Made by a program: the position numbers and the translations under genes
From: Anas platyrhynchos
Lineage: Eukaryota; Chordata; Aves; Anseriformes; Anatidae
Direction of reading: 5' to 3'
Length of the DNA: 64,000 nucleotides
Assembly: GCF_047663525.1 (NCBI RefSeq)
Contig: NC_092589.1
Coordinates: forward strand, 25,231,001-25,295,000
The notes under the pieces: model-generated
The model's input: the letters and a program-made list of their open reading frames with translations, nothing else
Databases searched by the model: none
What the model was told of the DNA's origin: nothing
In this document: piece by piece, positions 46,871-60,300 of the stretch
Layout: the number at the start of each line of letters is the position of its first letter
How positions within the stretch are numbered: the first letter of the stretch is position 1

Positions 46871-49800
46871 CTCCTGCGCTTTTCCATCAGAGTAGGAGCC
46901 ACCATCCCAAGCAGCTGTGTGCCGCCAGCCCTGTTTGTCCCATTTAACGTCCCCCAGAAACTGAACTTTTTTTTTCTTTTTTTATGTCACAGCTTGAAAC
47001 CTCTCTGACCGAGTCCCAGGCACGTAGTTCTGCTGCTGAAGAGGTGCCTGGGGGATGAGAAGACAACCTGCAAAACCCAACAGCTGCGTTGCGTTGTCCA
47101 GCTGAGCGATCTGCAGGAAAAGCAAGTGACACGCTCACAGTCCTGAGGTTTGGCTCGTCTTGTCACAATTCACTTGGAGTTTTGACTTTGCCCTGCAGAT
47201 AAAACCTTTCCTAATCAAGTGCGTTGCTTAACTTTCCGCTTTTACAATCCTGTTGAAGTAGGCAGTTTCCCCTTACTTTCATAGTATGGCTATAGCTAAA
47301 ATAAGAAAATTTACCTAGTTGCTGTAGGTGAACCTGTAAGATAGGATTGATCCTAAAAGCCACTGTCTGAAATGTACATATACACCCAGAAATGTAAGGT
47401 TAATGTTTTGATTGGCATTGTTCTTCTGAGATGTCATGCTTCTCATCTGAAATGGATAGTGCTCCTTTCTGAAGTAAGCTAAGACTGAGACTTGAGTGCA
47501 CAAATTGCTCATGCGGTTTGAAAATCAATGGAAGATCGGCACCAAAAGCAATTAGGCAGCTTAGAGAAAATCAATCCACGGTTGAAGTTGTCCAAAGACA
47601 AGGATTAGGTCATTGTCAGAGCTGAAGTCTTTGTGGAGAAGGATCTGGCACGCTGTCAGGCTTATGACTGTTCATTCGACATCTTTTCCCATCTGAATTC
47701 ATATATAAAAACTTGTAGGTACACATTTACATAAACTCTGCTTGTTCATTACTTCTCTTAGATTCTATTAGTTGGGTGGTTTTTTTGTTTTGTTTTGTTG
47801 GTAAATGTAGGCAGTCGTGATGTTGAAATAACTCATTCAAAATAGAGCACAGTTGGTAGTAACTTTTATAGTTGTTTGTCTCTATGAATTGTCTAAGATA
47901 GGTTTTGGATTATCAGGTGTTTTAAAAACTTCTTTTTTTTAATCCTCTTGATACCCTTGATACTTCTTTCATGTAGTCATTATATATGGTAAAACCATGT
48001 TTTCAGTCTGTATGTGCAGGATTTCAGCAAAGCTTTCAGACATATTCAATATTTTTAGACATAGAATCACACTGCTTTATTATGGTAAGCACTGTGAAAT
48101 AAGTTCAGACTTCTTAATAGCATATGCATGGCCAAATTTGTTCTAATTAATTACAACAGGTGAATGAGAAGGTTTGGGATAATAACTTTTGAATGGTAAT
48201 ACTCCCAGAAAATCTTGTTTCTTCAGTGACAGTTTGTCAGGTAATTTGTAGGTGGAGAAGTAGCAAAGCATGATGGAAGATGAAGTATAGCTTATTGCTG
48301 TAGGCAAAATGAATTGATTATTGTGTATATTCCTGTGCTCATTTCTCGCATTATAGTTGCTGTATTCAAATTCCAGACAAGCAGAGGAACCTTTGTGGTA
48401 GTGTGCATTGCTTTGCTGAGCCTGCAAGAATACTTTTTACACACAACACGTGATCCCAGAATAAGGGCAGTCTTCTTTAATGTGCAAGTTCCAAATGTGG
48501 CAAACAGAGCTCTAATTACTGCTTAAGTCCCTAAAGAAAAGTGACTTGGAAAATAGAGCATCTTTCTCTCTGAAGAGTTTTGGTCTGCTTTGTAATTAAG
48601 GCTGAAAATACTTTTTTCCCCTTCTGAGAGCGACTGCTGAAAAATTCCCAGATTCTTCCTCTGAACACATTATTTTTAATTAAAAGCATCATTGTATGTG
48701 CAAGTGGAACAAAGATCTACTTCTAAAATGGCATTTGCTTTAATCTCTTGGCCACGTTCCACACATAGCAGGATGGCTAAGTAACATAAAGATATGTACT
48801 CTGGATTTTATGTTTTGTGGTTTTGTTTTTGCTTTTGTTTGTTTGCTTTTTTGGTTTTTAGAGTGGCATTATCAGCTTCTATTTATATTTGAGTACAGTA
48901 ATATTGATTGAGTGCGTTCTGATTTGTAGGCCTGAGAATATTTTTATGGGAATTGTGCTAGCCATGCTTCATTAGTTCCTGTTTTGAGTAGTGTGATGCC
49001 CTGTTCTAATATGTTCGTCAGAATGAGGAAATGAGCTGTGCTCATGTTTGTGGAGGGATCCTACTGGGGTAAAGAACAGGAGCTATGTTCTGTGTTTCTT
49101 CTTTGAAAAGTGAGCTGTTCTCCAGCATTCCTCCAACATCTTGTTTGACACATATATTGGAAGTGATTAGTTGTAGTCCACTAGTAAAGGCTGAACAAAC
49201 TTTTTTTTTTTTTTACTCTCTCTCCAGCTCAAGCAGTTCTCCTTTTTCTTGCACCCAGCAGTGGATATTTTACTTTCTTTTTAACTCTGCCTTAAAGATA
49301 CTTAATTATTGCTCTATTAGTTTGTTGAGCCTCTCTGGCCACTACATCTGTACCATGGATGTACTCTGCTGTCTAACAGATAGACAAGATCTTTCTGTCA
49401 GGTGAAGTGACTAAGTATTATGAATCATAATTTGATTGAAGGACCTAGTTCTCTTGGCTGCTTCATCTTGAGTGTTAATTGCTCTAATGTGGTGGGTACA
49501 GGTAGTACGTTTCTAAATGAAGCCCTTCAATCCAAAGAGAAATTAAATATTTAGTTGTTATTAAGACAGAGAAGGAGTAGCAAGAATTGTTCTTGTTACA
49601 TGTTTACACTGGCACATCCTTTTGGTGTTGCAGTATTTGACAGAAAATGATGACTACCATCTGTTCCGCTCCTCTTCTCATCGTCTAAAGTCCCTTCTCT
49701 CTGTGAGAATGAAGTCTTTATAGAGAGATAACAAGTTTCTGTCTCTTCCTGTTTGCATAATCACAATTATTTAAGAAAAACACAATTTTTAAAAACTCTG

Positions 49801-52800
49801 ATACACATTTTCCTTCATGCTGCACTTACTGCTTGGAGTTGTGATCTTAATTTAAACTTACTGTGTGACACCTCATCTCACTGTCTTTAGTGTTTCTGTT
49901 AGTCATTATTATATTTATATGTTTAAAGTATTCATTATTACCATCTCTACACCTTATTTTAACTGAAGGATTATCATGTACTTTGTTCTTACACATTTGG
50001 AGTACAGGACTTGATACTGTCTGCACTCTTTCCTCTGCAAGGCACCATGTACATGCCAATTCTGCGTATGTTAATAATTAAAGGTTTTAATAACAGTTTT
50101 CTAACAGCGTTAACCCAAAAAGCATGTGGAGCTGCAAGCTAACTAAGATCTCTGTGATTTCACCAAATAATCTGAAGAGAATTAGTCTAAAAGAAAATCC
50201 CCCTGTAAACATCATTGCCAAACTGCCAGCCAGGACAGGATGAATCTGAGTCTTATCTAGAGATCAGACCGAGCAAAACATTGGCAGTAATACTGTCGCT
50301 GGGGAGGAAGGCAACATCTTACTGTTTAGTGCTAGAGAATTTGGTGAAGCTAAAAGTAGAGCCTAAACTTACCTTAAGGTCTAAGGAACAATTACCTCAA
50401 TCTCATTTTCTTACTTGTAACGTCATACTTTTTTGGTTCACATCCACATTTTTCCATTCCCCTCTGTAAAATACTGACATTGGCATAGAAAGAGGAGCTT
50501 ACACTTGTTATTGGCTAGAAACTGGTAGAAGACAAAATAGGAAAATGTCCAATTCATGATTTCTTTTTAGATATTGGAAACTGTTTTCAAATTCAACATT
50601 TCAAAGCAAATGTGGAAGTAAAGCTCAAGATGTTCTTTGGAGTCTATTTCATTGGACTGTGGAATTTAGTTGGCTGGATAGTGGCTGTGAACTGTTTTGA
50701 AAATTTGTTACTGGCATGATATACTTACTTTTATAACTGTGGCTTGTGATTTGGGAGAGTTGTCTCTAGTAAACCCAGCTTTCAGAGGCATTCACCCCTA
50801 AATTGTACGCCTGTCTTCTGCCACTTCTTTGCAAAAGATATTTTTTTTCTTTTCTTGTTGGAATTTGAAGATCATTAAATAAGGTAAAGGCTTGACAGGA
50901 TAAAACCTTTGTGTTAGCCAACCTTAATGTTGTAGCTGTCAAATGTTATGAAAGTTTAAACAGTTCTTTTTGCCCTTAATTATTGTAACTGAATGATGCT
51001 GATTTAAGAATCCTGTAGCAGCTTTTCAATTTGTGGAGTCCTAAACAAGAAATTATTGTAGATGCAAAGAAGCAGATCTCTTTTCCCCTAAATCATGCCC
51101 ACCGTTCAGCCATTTGATCACAGTAACGCGAGTCACAGAGAGCCTAGGGCAGATGCTGTCGCTGTGTCTTTATGCAGCCTTCAGGGTTTGTTTGTTGGTT
51201 TTTTTTTGTCTCTTTGAAGGAAGTGGGGGTCTGTTCAAATATCATAAAAACAAAGTAAGAAAAACCGAGATTACAAGACACGTTTTTAACCAGCATGTAA
51301 CATCTTTTTTAAAGAAAGCTGGGCACGGATTTGAAAGAACAAGTAATGCTGCTTAAATATCCATTCGTGTAAAGTATCTTCCTCTTAAAAATGTGGCATA
51401 CAATATTTTAAATTATGATTATGAGATGAACTTTGGCCAGCCAGGGGTTGCTTAAATATGCCTTCTCTGGGTGTGGTGAATTGGTGAACTTAATCCTCTA
51501 ATACTTTTCATTTATGCTAGCTAGGCTGTGGTCTCAGTTCTTATCAGATTTCAGTGTAGCACTGAAGAGAGAACACTGCTGGACTATCATAGTATTGGAG
51601 AACAGGTGGGAACGTTATATCAGGTACTCACATCCTCCTCTGGGAAAAGAATGCACCAGGGACTGCTGTGCCAGCTGACTCCTGATGGCGAGCAACCTAG
51701 AAAAAGATCGTAGAACAGGATGATAGCATCTCTTCCTGCTGTGTTTGAGATAGCGTAGTGTGCCACCTCCCTGTGACAATAAAAAATGTGAATGTTAAAT
51801 TTCTTATCGAGACAAGTCAGAAACTCCCTTGGATTTGGGTTTCCTGTCTTTGATTTGCTTTCCTGTGTAGGATGCTGTATTTAATTCAGTGCCTACCTTT
51901 TTTTTTTTTTTTTTAATACATTGTTAATGTACCATTTTATACTCACCTGGGAGATACTATCAGTTCTATGCAAAGCAATTCCTGCATTGCTAGGCTATTT
52001 TGAAGCTTGTCACAATGTTCCATAAACTACATAAACAGGAGGCTTTTCTTATGCAAATGCCTTCTCTTTGTGGTTTTCTGTTTGTTTCTGGTGTCATAAA
52101 ATGACAAAAGTGTGATGCCCAGAGATGGTAGGACACCAGATTGAAGGTGAAACCTCTGAACTGTGCCTTGTCTTAGCCCCTTTTAGGCTGCCCATGCTAA
52201 GGGACCCTGTTACAGGTGCTGTGGGTTTGTGAAGTCCTTCAGTGGGTTGTTCTGCCTGTCACATCTGTTGGGAAGACTCACCTGGAATTGCTGCTCTCCA
52301 GGCAAATAGATCTATCTGTAAACAACGATGCTCTGGCAGAGGGGTGAATTTTCAGTAAAAACCTAACGGGGTGGGGGATTATGTAACAGAACAAAAATAA
52401 ACTGAAACATTTTTAAATTGAGTTATTTCTCTTGCAGGATAATTAACCTGTATCAGGATAATAAACCTCGTATCTGACAGCATTGGGGTGTGCTGAGTGC
52501 TCTCAGCTACCTTGTAATCTGCTAGTAAACCAACCTTAGTGAGAAAATGTTGTTAACATTGATCATGATAATCTCTGGCATATGTCTGAAAGCAGTGTGG
52601 TCTCTGTAGAGCTTTTGCTTCACCTGCTCTGCACTGATACAGTTTCATATCACCACTTAGAGTTGTTCAAGCCATAGCAGCTGAGTTGCACGGTGTTTGA
52701 GTTTTTGAGTGCATGAGATTTCCAAAGGTTAAGTGGAAAGTCTTTCATTTCCTTATTTCTCCAATAATGCGTTTCCCATGGATTCTGCTGCTGAAAGGCA

Positions 52801-55800
52801 AAGGCGAACAAGTACTCGTAGCATAAGAATGAGGAATTTTACCACTGGGGTATTTCATAGATGACTGCTCTAAAAAATAAATAGCACTGTTGTCTAGAAC
52901 ATCTGTTACTGGATACTGATGAAGATAGGGCATGAGACAGGACATGGCTTTGATGTTAATGACTGCTCTGTTCCTGTGGAGCTATTTGGACTGCTGTTAA
53001 TGTAACAGAGGGAAGTGGAGAAAAAAAAATAAAATAAAATAAAGAAGCTGAAAAAGTGCCATCAACATGGAGCAGTAAGATACAGTCAGTTTTGAGGTTT
53101 TCTTGTGACCAGCAAGATACCTTTCTTCAAGGGTATCTGATTTTGGGATGACTTATTGGGATCCATCACATTTCAGCATTTTCCTTTTAAAACATGTTTT
53201 TAAAGTAGCAGAACAAAAGCATTCTTCCTTGAGCTCTTTAGAAAAGACGGTAGTTAACTGCTACCGAGGTCTAAGGTATTTAAATGCTATCTACAAGCAA
53301 TATCCACCCTGGAGAACAGCAGAGTCTTGGAGTACAAGTTCTTGACCGTGGGTTGAAAGGAGATACTTCCTTCTAAGGTCAACATGCCACCATGGTTGAA
53401 TCACGAGATTTTAGAGAATAAATACACCAGCCCTTTGGTTACATCTCTGAAAACTGCAGGTATAAAAACTTGTACCTGTTTATCCTTCCACATTTGTGGT
53501 GCTGCATTGCTGTACCGTGGAACAAGTGTAAGGGGCTAATAGCTTCCATCTCGTAGCAGTTCTCAATCATGATTAGGGCAGGCAGTTCTGGTGCAGATGC
53601 CTCGCGAGGTTGCTTTATGCTATTCAAACACCACACGGAAGTTGTAGAGAATTAGCTCAAGCAGCAAACTCGGGCTGTCACGGAATGTGTTTGCTCTGAG
53701 CGGTCTCCTCAGCACAGGCTGGAGAGGCTGGTACCAGCGCGTGGTGGTACGGTAACTCACTGCTAGCAAAACAATCCCCGTGAGTGTGCCATGAAGTGGT
53801 TCAAGGTAAAATTCTGCTGATGCACTTTGCCCTTTTCTCCTCCTGCAATGTCCTGGGAAAAAAACACAGCATAGTTGGAATTCTAGGCCCCTGTGTTCTT
53901 TGTAACTAGAAATTTTACAGGCATTTCCAAGTGAACTGAGAGATTGAACACAGAGAGCAACTCGGGATCTCTATTACCAAAAGGAGTCCAACCAGCATCA
54001 GAGGTGGCTTCTTCCAAATTGAAACATCCCGTGCAAACTGATTGTCATTGACCCCAGTTCTCTGCAATAGGAGATGGAATTGTTGTGAGACATGAAACTG
54101 CTTTTGGCACTTACCACTGGACTGTCAGCAAACTCATCCCGCACTGCATCTGGAATTAATCACAGAAATAAGTATCTTTTCGTGCAGTGAGTTGTTTGCT
54201 TGCACATACCTGGGTGAATGCAAAATGTGCACATTTACACAGAATCCTTCCCACGTTTTCTGCTGTGAAAGATCTGATTTCTCTAGTCTCATTAAGAGCA
54301 GATGGGGAAGAAGAAATATTTTCGTGGCTGGGGTACTCCAGTGATTTAGGACATAGAAGTTGCTAGCTAGAAAATGGGATGGGATTTTGTTCCTGGGCGA
54401 AGCAGTTCTGCATTAGGTGCTGCACCACTGTCATCTGTTGGTAGAAGCTATGGTGCTGATGATACCAGTGTACAGTTAACTCTGAGTGAGAGAAAATATG
54501 TGCTTTGAGGGAAGGGCAAGATGACCCAGGCCTTGGAGATGTCTAAAGGGTGATTAACTGAGGAACTGCTCATCAGGAAGACCATCATATTGATGTTCTT
54601 GAGGGAAATGTTCTGACCTTGCCCTCGAGTACGTTACCAATCAAATTAACGTGAGTAGTTGGCTGAGAAATGAAGAAGAGGAGTATTATAATATGAGCTG
54701 TCCTCGTAATAGTAAAAATCATACCCCTGGGGTGGGAGATCCCAGCCCAAGAAGGGCCCCTTCCTCTCTGCAGATGCGCAGAGTGCTTCTGTCATGTCAG
54801 CAGTGTGCTAACTCAGGCACCAGTCAGAAGCCAGGGGGTTGTGCAACACTGAAGTGGTGTATGCCATGAGAACAAGTCCTGTGATTTCTAGGTACCTCAG
54901 CCATCCTGCCAGAATGGCTGGCACTGAAAGAAGCTCTCTTCTTTTGCTGTAGCTCTTTGTGGTAGGTCTTTGTAAATACACTGAAGTTGGCCAAATATTT
55001 GACTTTTTATTTCCCCCTTCTGTGGTGTTTACATACCTATGCTGGCAAACCTTTGTAGTCTAGACATGACCAGAGTTGTGCTGTGATTTCAGGGAAATTG
55101 CTGTTCTCTCTGAAGATTTAGTCATAGAAATCCTGTCTGTTAAATACTGTGATAGGTGTTATTTCTATGTAAAGTGCTTTGAGGTTTCTGAAAGTCCCTC
55201 CTGTTCTGCTCTGCAGTAAAATTTAATTGTGCTCTTTAATTCTGGGATAAGCTGGGGCTCAGGTATGGTGGAAGTGGGAAGAGATTGCTGTCTTGTACTC
55301 CAGTGAACACGATGGAGAAGTAGTGCTTTCTCAAATGACAGATATTGTGGAAGGACCACTGAAACAAATAAAAAGATCAAGTTTTTCCGGTCCCTGTCAT
55401 TCCCTTTTCTCTGGTTTCTGAGGACTAAGGAATTTCAGGACACTTTGCAGGACTAACAACTGTACGTGTAAGCAATATGTACTTGTAGCTTGCTGTCCTA
55501 TTTCCTTCGTGCCTGACTTTCCTACAAATGTTTTATTGGGTGCTTATTTTGATGGTTTTATCCAACTGCCTTAGTTATTGCATATCAGCCTTCAGAAAAT
55601 TAAACTTAAGAAGCTGACTAAAACAAGTCCGGCCACATAAAGGCACTTAAAAGACAGGTCAATTTTAATCCTGTTACAATCACGAGAACTCCTAGTAACT
55701 TTGGCTGCAGTTTTTATTTTGATCCAGGAACACATTTGGTCCCTTCTGATTGTAACAGAACAAACCCTCCCTTGGAAAAGAAGAGGTATTGTCGGTGTTT

Positions 55801-57168
55801 AATTGAGCATCCCTATAATCAAGTACCATTTGTATAGGAAAGGACAAAAGTTATGTTTAACATTTAAGCTAGGTTCCCTTTGATCAGGAACAAAATGCTC
55901 CTTCTGGAAGAAACGAAGGTAAGGTGGCAAGAGAAAGTAGCCTTAAGTAGCCCTTGGGTGGGGTGTGACCATTTTGGATAAAAGGGGTTAGGGCACTTCT
56001 TTAGGGAAGACCACCGAGGACACCCCAAAGAAAGGAAGCCATGTGCAGAAGGGCCTGGAAAGGAACCAAGAACGATGCCACACAATTACACAGCTCACGT
56101 AGATTAGAATGAATATGTATTAGATCAGTAGAATATGCATGAACTCAAGGTATAAATGTAACAAAGAAGCTGGCATTGGGTGTGCTTTATTTGCGGAAAA
56201 TCCACTGAGCACCCAGGCCTGAATAAAAGCAGCATCTCTCCTGAGTGCGTGCGAGTTGGCTTATTGCACACTGGGTCAATAAAGGAGCTGCTTTTTTGGA
56301 CAATGTGTTGACTCTGAATAATTTCAGAGCATCAAATAATTCTGTAGCAGCAAAACCAACAAAACCTCCCAGCTTTGGAGAGAATGTAGGCTGTTCAGTA
56401 ACACAAACAATGCTTACTGTACAGAAGTTTTTAAGTACTTAATGTTTTATCATTTTCTCAGTGTGTGAGTGTTTGAAACATGGCATTCATTAAAGTTATG
56501 CCTTAAAAAGGTGACATCACTGTTTCCCAACCCCCTTTCCATACATTTTTCATACTTAAATGTGTGAAAAGGTATTGAAAACGTTACTCATTCTCTTGAG
56601 CAGAGAGGACTTCATTGCTTGGGGAGGGATGTTTTAGAGCCTGGAAAGCATGCATGTGGTCTTTTATTTTCTTTTCATAAAAGTTCAGAGGGAGAAAGAA
56701 AGGGAAGGGCTTTCTGTCTGTTGCTCTGCTGTTCAAGATTTATGCAAATATTCCCCCCCTCTCCGGCTAACTGGGAGATGCAAGATGGTTGTTCTCATGT
56801 TCCTCACTACTTATTTTGTATACACATCTTGATTTTCATCCTCCAAATTTGTAACAGAATATATGTAAGCCTTACTGAAGAGATGCTCTGTTTTGGAATT
56901 TGTGGGAAATCTAGACCTTGAGAGGGAGAGAAAGCTTTAACTTGAATTATGTCCACAGTTACCCCTTTTATTTTTGACATTTAGCAGCAATCAACTGTGT
57001 TAATATCCTGTTAAGTGTTAATATCCTGAGACTGACAGAACATCATGTAAACATGTAGATCAAATCCTATCATAAAAAGCAAGTAAACCTCTGTAGTCTT
57101 TATGAAGTACATCACGTGTCTCTGAACAATCTGACTGGTCTCACCAGAGTTTTGTTCTTCTCTTACAG
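46871..57168 (+). other. Presumed EPHX1 intron 1 / upstream region
   Basis: About 10.3 kb of AT-rich DNA between the CpG island and the first coding exon. It holds T-runs at about 49201-49214 and 51898-51914 and a near-direct repeat GTTAATATCCTG at 56999 and 57017. Small open frames are present, but no homology, CR1 end or LTR was recognised. Whether it is intron or intergenic depends on the true EPHX1 transcription start. Confidence 0.5.
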
Positions 57169-57353
57169 GCATTATGCTGCTTGAGATACTCCTGATTCTG
57201 GGGACTATCATCTTCTACTTCTTACGTTCCAGGAAGAAAGAAGAGACATTATCCTTTAAGGAGGGGTGGTGGGGCAGGGGCCAAAAGCCTGACACTGAAG
57301 AAGATGCAACTATTTGGCCATTTAAGGTGGAAACTACAGAAAAAGATCTGAGT
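57169..57353 (+). CDS. EPHX1: EPHX1 first coding exon (residues 1-60)
   Basis: Acceptor TCTTACAG, then GCATT and the ATG at 57174. Coding runs to [10 protein letters not shown] at 57353, with the donor GTAAGC. The exon gives the signal-anchor helix and the conserved RSRKKEETL basic flank and GWWG motif. The five-base gap between acceptor and ATG means the rest of the 5' UTR is on an upstream exon. Confidence 0.95.
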
Positions 57354-60300
57354 GTAAGCAAATCTCTGTACTGGGAAAAGCGGAGTAAGAAATGGCCAAA
57401 TAAATGTTTACTTGTTTAGAAGTAATTATGGGACTGCTCATATTATCTGTTTGTAATGGATTTCTATTTTCTCAGCTCTGGAATTTTTAGGACTTCATTT
57501 GTTCTCCTTAGTAATATTGGTGGACATTGATCTCCAATATGTTTTTCTCTCATACTGCAGACACAAAGCTATGTAACTTCTATGGATTTTTGTGAAACAC
57601 AATCCTGTATTATGACAGCTATTAGTACATAATCCATCACTAGCAAAACCTTTTTTCTAAATAAATTCTTAAGTAAACTAGGGGGTTTAAGCTGTGATAG
57701 GACATAATTGCAAAAACATTTTGAAAAGATGTTGAACATGGAAAAAACATGTATGTATAGATGTGTTAAGCTTCATTTAAAAATCCATGCTTTCTGTACA
57801 TGTTAAATGACCAAAATAAAAGCTAACTTACATTCTTGTCTACGTATAGACAAGATGTTTCTTGTCTAGATTGAGACTACCTGTTCAGTGTGAGGCATGA
57901 GGCAGTGTATACAACTAACTCATCTTAGCAAGTGAGGGTTGTCCTTACCATCACTGTACTAGAAAATGCTGTTCAAGTTTAAACCTCTTAGAGGTTTGAG
58001 CAGGGCTGGATTTGCAGACCTGTCTTTCACCCTCAACTATTCTGTGGTTCTGTTTCTAATAAGAAGGGGCTTTTGGCTCTTCTTCCCTGCTGAGTAATTT
58101 TGGACTGAATTTATAGTATTGTCAGCATTCCCCATGACCATGAAGCACAGTAGCAGGGTCACTTGAAAAGTTAGTCTAGATTTGGAAACTTTTGCTCCAG
58201 TTGTTTCACCAACTTTGTAGCCCTGCGAAATCCCTCAGTGTTTCCTGGTGTGGACGTCCAGCACCTTGGTTTGGGAAGAAGAGCAAAAGGTCTTAGCCAG
58301 ATCCATGCATTGATCGTGAGGCTGGGCTTAAAGGTAGCCCTGGGAGCAACATACCACAGAAAGGCAACAAGACTTAAATTGTGAAGTCACTTTGGCCCTT
58401 TTGGTAATCAGCTGGTGGGGAGAAAAAAAAAAAGAGAGAAAGAAAAAAAATAAATAACAATGTTCTGTGGAGGTGAGTACCATAAGCAAACTTCTCCACA
58501 GCTCCCTGTTGTGTTTTGGGTGCTGTCCTCTGTGGTTATCAGCCTGGCAAATGGGTTAGCCAGTGCTTCTAAACAAAGGCAGTGGAAATATTAAGAACAT
58601 CTGTAAGTGGAAGAGGAAGGGAGGGCATCTGGGGGAGAACAAGAGCTGAAACAGCTGATGGAGCATCAGCAAATGGCACAGGTATCATTGGAGACATTAT
58701 TTTCATTATCGCTCTTGTTTCAGTTGGGCATAAGATAGCAGATGCAGTGCTTGTAATGTCTCTTCCTTTTTTCCTTTTCCCTACAGGACCTGTATAGGAG
58801 GCTGGATGAGGCTCGATTCACTGAGCCACTGGAGGACAGTTGCTTCCATTATGGAACAAACTCAGTGTATCTCAGGAAAGTTGTCTCCTATTGGAAAAAC
58901 CAATTCAACTGGAAGAAACAAGTTGAAATTCTCAATAAGTACCCACAATTCAAAACTAAGATTCAAGGTGCGTGGCTTTTTCTCTTAAAAATAAACAGTA
59001 ATACATAATCTTGTCTACAAGGCATCGCAGCCATAAGAATGCTCTTGGTCATGTTGCATGGGCCTTTCCTCCCTAGCTGGCATGACATGGATCCTTGCTA
59101 CTGCTGCAGCAGTGGTGAGAAGCTGCCTCATTGTAACTGAAGCCTTTAGGACAAGGAATGACAGATATAATTCCCTTGTGCGTGGATGGGTTGTCAGTTG
59201 GTGTTAACAGGAGCCAAGCACAGGCATTCGGCAACAGATCTGCATCTTGAGATGTAGACATGTTCCCTGCCTTGCATGCAGTCGCACGAAAATACCCACA
59301 GATGCCTCCTCTTGATCCATGTAGTTCCCCAGCTGCTGCTGTCATGGTGATGCTGTCAGCCTGGCAGCTTCATCAGCTGGGTGTGCTGGCTGCTCAGGTT
59401 ATCCCTGACTGGGAGGGCCAGTGTGCTCTGCTGCACCATTTCAAGCCCTCACAGAAGGCAGAATGCCTTTCCCTTAGGGTAGATGTGCTGCCCAGTCATC
59501 AGAGTACTACTGTCTGAGACAAGAAAGGTAAAAAAAAAAAAGTCAACAATGCAGTGTGTTTGGATACAGGAAGAGAGACTTGAACGTTAAGAATGGTTAC
59601 GGAGATGGGCCATGAAAAGACAAGCTCGAACATGTGGAATATCAGATTCTTAGCTTCTGTCATGGCTGGGAGGTTTTTTAAGAGAATGCAGAAATCCACA
59701 GAATTGTAAAGGATGAGGAAATCTCAGTCATTGAGAAAGGCTGGGATTGCTGATGAGGTGGAGTTGATGCAAGTAAAATGTGTTTAAATTCATCAAGAAA
59801 TGGGACATTCAGGCCCCACTAAGAGCAAATGATCATTTCCTGGAAAGCAAAGCCCTGAACAGGTTTGAGGAAAAGTGGTTAACCCGGAGCTCCTAGTACA
59901 ACATTGTACTCTTGCTAATATATTGTAAGGATCACAAAGGAAACAGGACTGCAATTTTTACCTTTCTACCTACCAATGATGAGACTGGTACAAGAACATT
60001 TTTTCTGTTTTAATTTATCAAAAATTATACTGAAAGATTTGGAAAAAGGTAGAAAAGAATCACAAAATTGAATTCTTCAGCTCTCCTTTAGCAATGTATT
60101 TCTTAAATCCTTGATTCAGCATGATTAGTTTGTCAAAAGTTAATATGTGTGACTAGTTTACAGGTCTCCACAGACAGATAACACTTGCTAATGGCTTTTA
60201 AAATTCCTTTTGCTGTAACATTAGGATCAGTGGCTGGAAACAGAAGCCAGATATGTTCAAATGGGAAGTCGGGCATGAGTGAAACAGGAAAATTGATTAA

